The notes under the pieces are model-generated. The model ran no database searches and was not told the DNA's origin. It saw only the letters and a program-made list of their open reading frames with translations. Below, piece after piece: positions 62,750 through 64,000 of a DNA stretch of 64,000 nt (the first letter of the stretch is position 1; the number at the start of each line of letters is the position of its first letter). A program made the translations under genes and the position numbers. This DNA comes from CAIWHR01 sp963788185 (GTDB lineage: Bacteria > Pseudomonadota > Gammaproteobacteria > Burkholderiales > Casimicrobiaceae). The DNA lies in the NCBI GenBank assembly GCA_963788185.1, contig CAWBGE010000012.1, forward strand, positions 248,001-312,000, read 5' to 3'.

Positions 62750-64000
62750 TCGCTGCTACCCGTCGGGGTTGTGGGTTGCGCCTCCCGCGCCGGCGCGATC
62801 GGCAGATAAACACGGAACGTGGACCCCTTGCCGACCGAGCTTTCCACCTTGATGGTCCCGCCGTGCGCCTTGACGATACCATGGCTCACCGAAAGACCGA
62901 GTCCGGTGCCTTTCCCGACCTCCTTCGACGTGAAGAACGGATCGAAGATGCGCTGCAGGTCTCGTTCGGGTATGCCGCTGCCGGTATCGATGATCGAGAT
63001 CTCGATCATCGATACGGGTTCGGCGCCGGGCTCGGGCGAAATCGGAGTCGGGCAGCGTCGACTGCGAATGGCGATGCTGCCTCCCGCCTCGGTCGCATGC
63101 TGTGCGTTCACCACGATGTTCATGATCACCTGCTTCACCTGATTCTCGTCGACCCAAACCGGCGGCAGACCGCGATCGAGGTCGACCGTGATGACCGTGT
63201 CTTTCAGGCGCGCGGAGCGCTCGATGAAGCGCACGACATCGTCGATCACGGCATTCAGGTCGGTGAACTTCATCTCCGGCGTCTTCTGGCGGGCGAAGTC
63301 GAGCAGCCGGCGAACGATGCTGGCGCAGCGCTTGGTCTCGCGAATGACGAGGTCCATGTCTTCCGCGTCCGCGGAGCCGTCGGGCATCTTCTGGCGGACG
63401 AGGTGCGAGAAGGTGAGCACCCCGGTCAGCGGATTGTTGATCTCGTGCGCGACGCCGGAAGCGAGCAAACCCACTGCGGCGAGCTTTTCGTGCTGGGTCG
63501 CTTCCGCTTCGGCTGCGCGCAACTGCAGCGTCCGCTCCTCGACCTTCTGCTCCAGCGTGCGCGCCGCCTCGCGCAATTGCGACTGCGATTCCCGCAATGC
63601 CGTCGTCATGGCGTTGAAGGAATCGGCCACCTGTCCAAACTCGTCGGCGCTGCGCACCGGGATCGGCTGCTCCAGGTTCCCCGAAGCAAGTCTCTCGGCG
63701 CCGGCTTCGAGATCGCGCAGAGGCGCGTAAACCAGGCGATGGACGAGCACTGCCACGCAAGCCGCGGCCAGCAGCACGAAGAGGATCGAGAGTTCGATCA
63801 TCTCCATCGCGCTGGAGCGGATCTTCCGGTCGATCGCGCCCAGCGAATAGACGATGTCGACCACGCCGAGTATCGACTGCTGCGACGCGTCCACGTGGCA
63901 GCCGGCACTCTGGCAGGCGGCTTCGTTGCGAATGGACTGCATCGTTCCCACCATGCGCCTGCCGTCCGCGGTCGAGAAGATGCGCACCCGATCGCCATCG
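62746..64000 (-). CDS. Heme-motif sensor histidine kinase, C-terminal part
   Basis: The 5' part lies beyond the right edge. Visible from the N-terminal side: a periplasmic stretch containing NEAACQSAGCHVDASQQSILGV, with a CX4CH heme-c motif; a transmembrane helix (MIELSILFVLLAAACVAVLVH); a HAMP linker; a coiled coil (LREAARTLEQKVEERTLQLR); the H-box GVAHEINNPLTGVL; the N-box NIVVNAQHA; and the ATP-binding DTGSGIPE and GKGTGLGLSVSHGIV. The NE-x-x-C-x4-CH pattern is seen in kinases thought to sense redox or ligands through a covalent heme. It overlaps the activator gene by four bases, so they form one operon. Confidence 0.9.
   Translation of the reverse strand, partial: DGDRVRIFSTADGRRMVGTMQSIRNEAACQSAGCHVDASQQSILGVVDIVYSLGAIDRKIRSSAMEMIELSILFVLLAAACVAVLVHRLVYAPLRDLEAGAERLASGNLEQPIPVRSADEFGQVADSFNAMTTALRESQSQLREAARTLEQKVEERTLQLRAAEAEATQHEKLAAVGLLASGVAHEINNPLTGVLTFSHLVRQKMPDGSADAEDMDLVIRETKRCASIVRRLLDFARQKTPEMKFTDLNAVIDDVVRFIERSARLKDTVITVDLDRGLPPVWVDENQVKQVIMNIVVNAQHATEAGGSIAIRSRRCPTPISPEPGAEPVSMIEISIIDTGSGIPERDLQRIFDPFFTSKEVGKGTGLGLSVSHGIVKAHGGTIKVESSVGKGSTFRVYLPIAPAREAQPTTPTGSSE

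Overview
This window is GC-rich chromosomal DNA of a betaproteobacterium. The call rests on gene order rather than on any single gene. ftsX-ftsE-ftsY next to rsmD-coaD-ferredoxin, then mutM, a TPR protein-lolB-ispE-tRNA-Gln-prs-rplY-pth-ychF, dapF-DUF484-xerC, ybeD-lipB-lipA, and apaG-rpe-gph-trpE are blocks typical of Burkholderiales and related orders. I cannot name a genus. No insertion sequence, prophage or CRISPR array is visible. The accessory content consists of two toxin-antitoxin modules, one toxin-antitoxin relic and one gene broken by several frameshifts.

Layout. 1-0.9 kb: the start of a secreted protein on the minus strand, behind a cyclic di-GMP (GEMM-I) riboswitch. 0.9-5 kb: cell division and SRP genes (ftsX with an apparent one-base frameshift, ftsE, ftsY) divergent from rsmD, coaD and a ferredoxin. 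5-15.7 kb: dynamin-like GTPase, mutM, TPR protein, lolB, ispE, tRNA-Gln, prs, a thioesterase, rplY, pth, ychF. 15.9-20 kb: vapBC, a decayed toxin-antitoxin remnant, a LEA-type lipoprotein, dapF, DUF484, xerC. 20-23.8 kb: a cytochrome c, then a nitrogen-limitation operon (porin-glnK-amtB) with a sigma-54 promoter and two NtrC-type sites three helical turns apart. 23.9-34.4 kb: ubiK, comM, a small membrane protein, a 1281-residue flavin/iron-sulfur oxidoreductase, an unrecognised 539-residue protein, a thioredoxin-fold protein, and a cytochrome c. 34.5-39.3 kb: a tandem glycine riboswitch with its own promoter driving gcvT-gcvH-gcvP.

39.4-45.2 kb: a penicillin-binding D,D-carboxypeptidase, a D-amino-acid aminotransferase interrupted by four +1 frameshifts, a flavin reductase, then ybeD, an Xre/RES toxin-antitoxin pair, lipB and lipA. 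45.2-51.5 kb: an iron-type alcohol dehydrogenase divergent from a protein resembling acyl-ACP reductases with a histone-H1-like tail, then an EamA transporter, mltA and apaG. 51.5-56.1 kb: rpe, gph, trpE, zwf. 56.2-64 kb: a zinc-ribbon protein, a lipoprotein, and the most interesting part of the window.

That last part looks like a dedicated redox-signalling locus. A response regulator, a second response regulator fused to membrane segments, a seven-heme cytochrome c and a membrane cytochrome b form one plus-strand operon behind a sigma-54 promoter and a perfect 8-bp inverted repeat. Convergent to it are an NtrC-family activator and a histidine kinase whose periplasmic part carries a CX4CH heme-binding motif. 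I infer a circuit in which a heme-bearing kinase senses respiratory or redox state and, through the activator and sigma-54, controls the cytochrome operon. The sequence motifs are seen directly; the circuit itself is inference.
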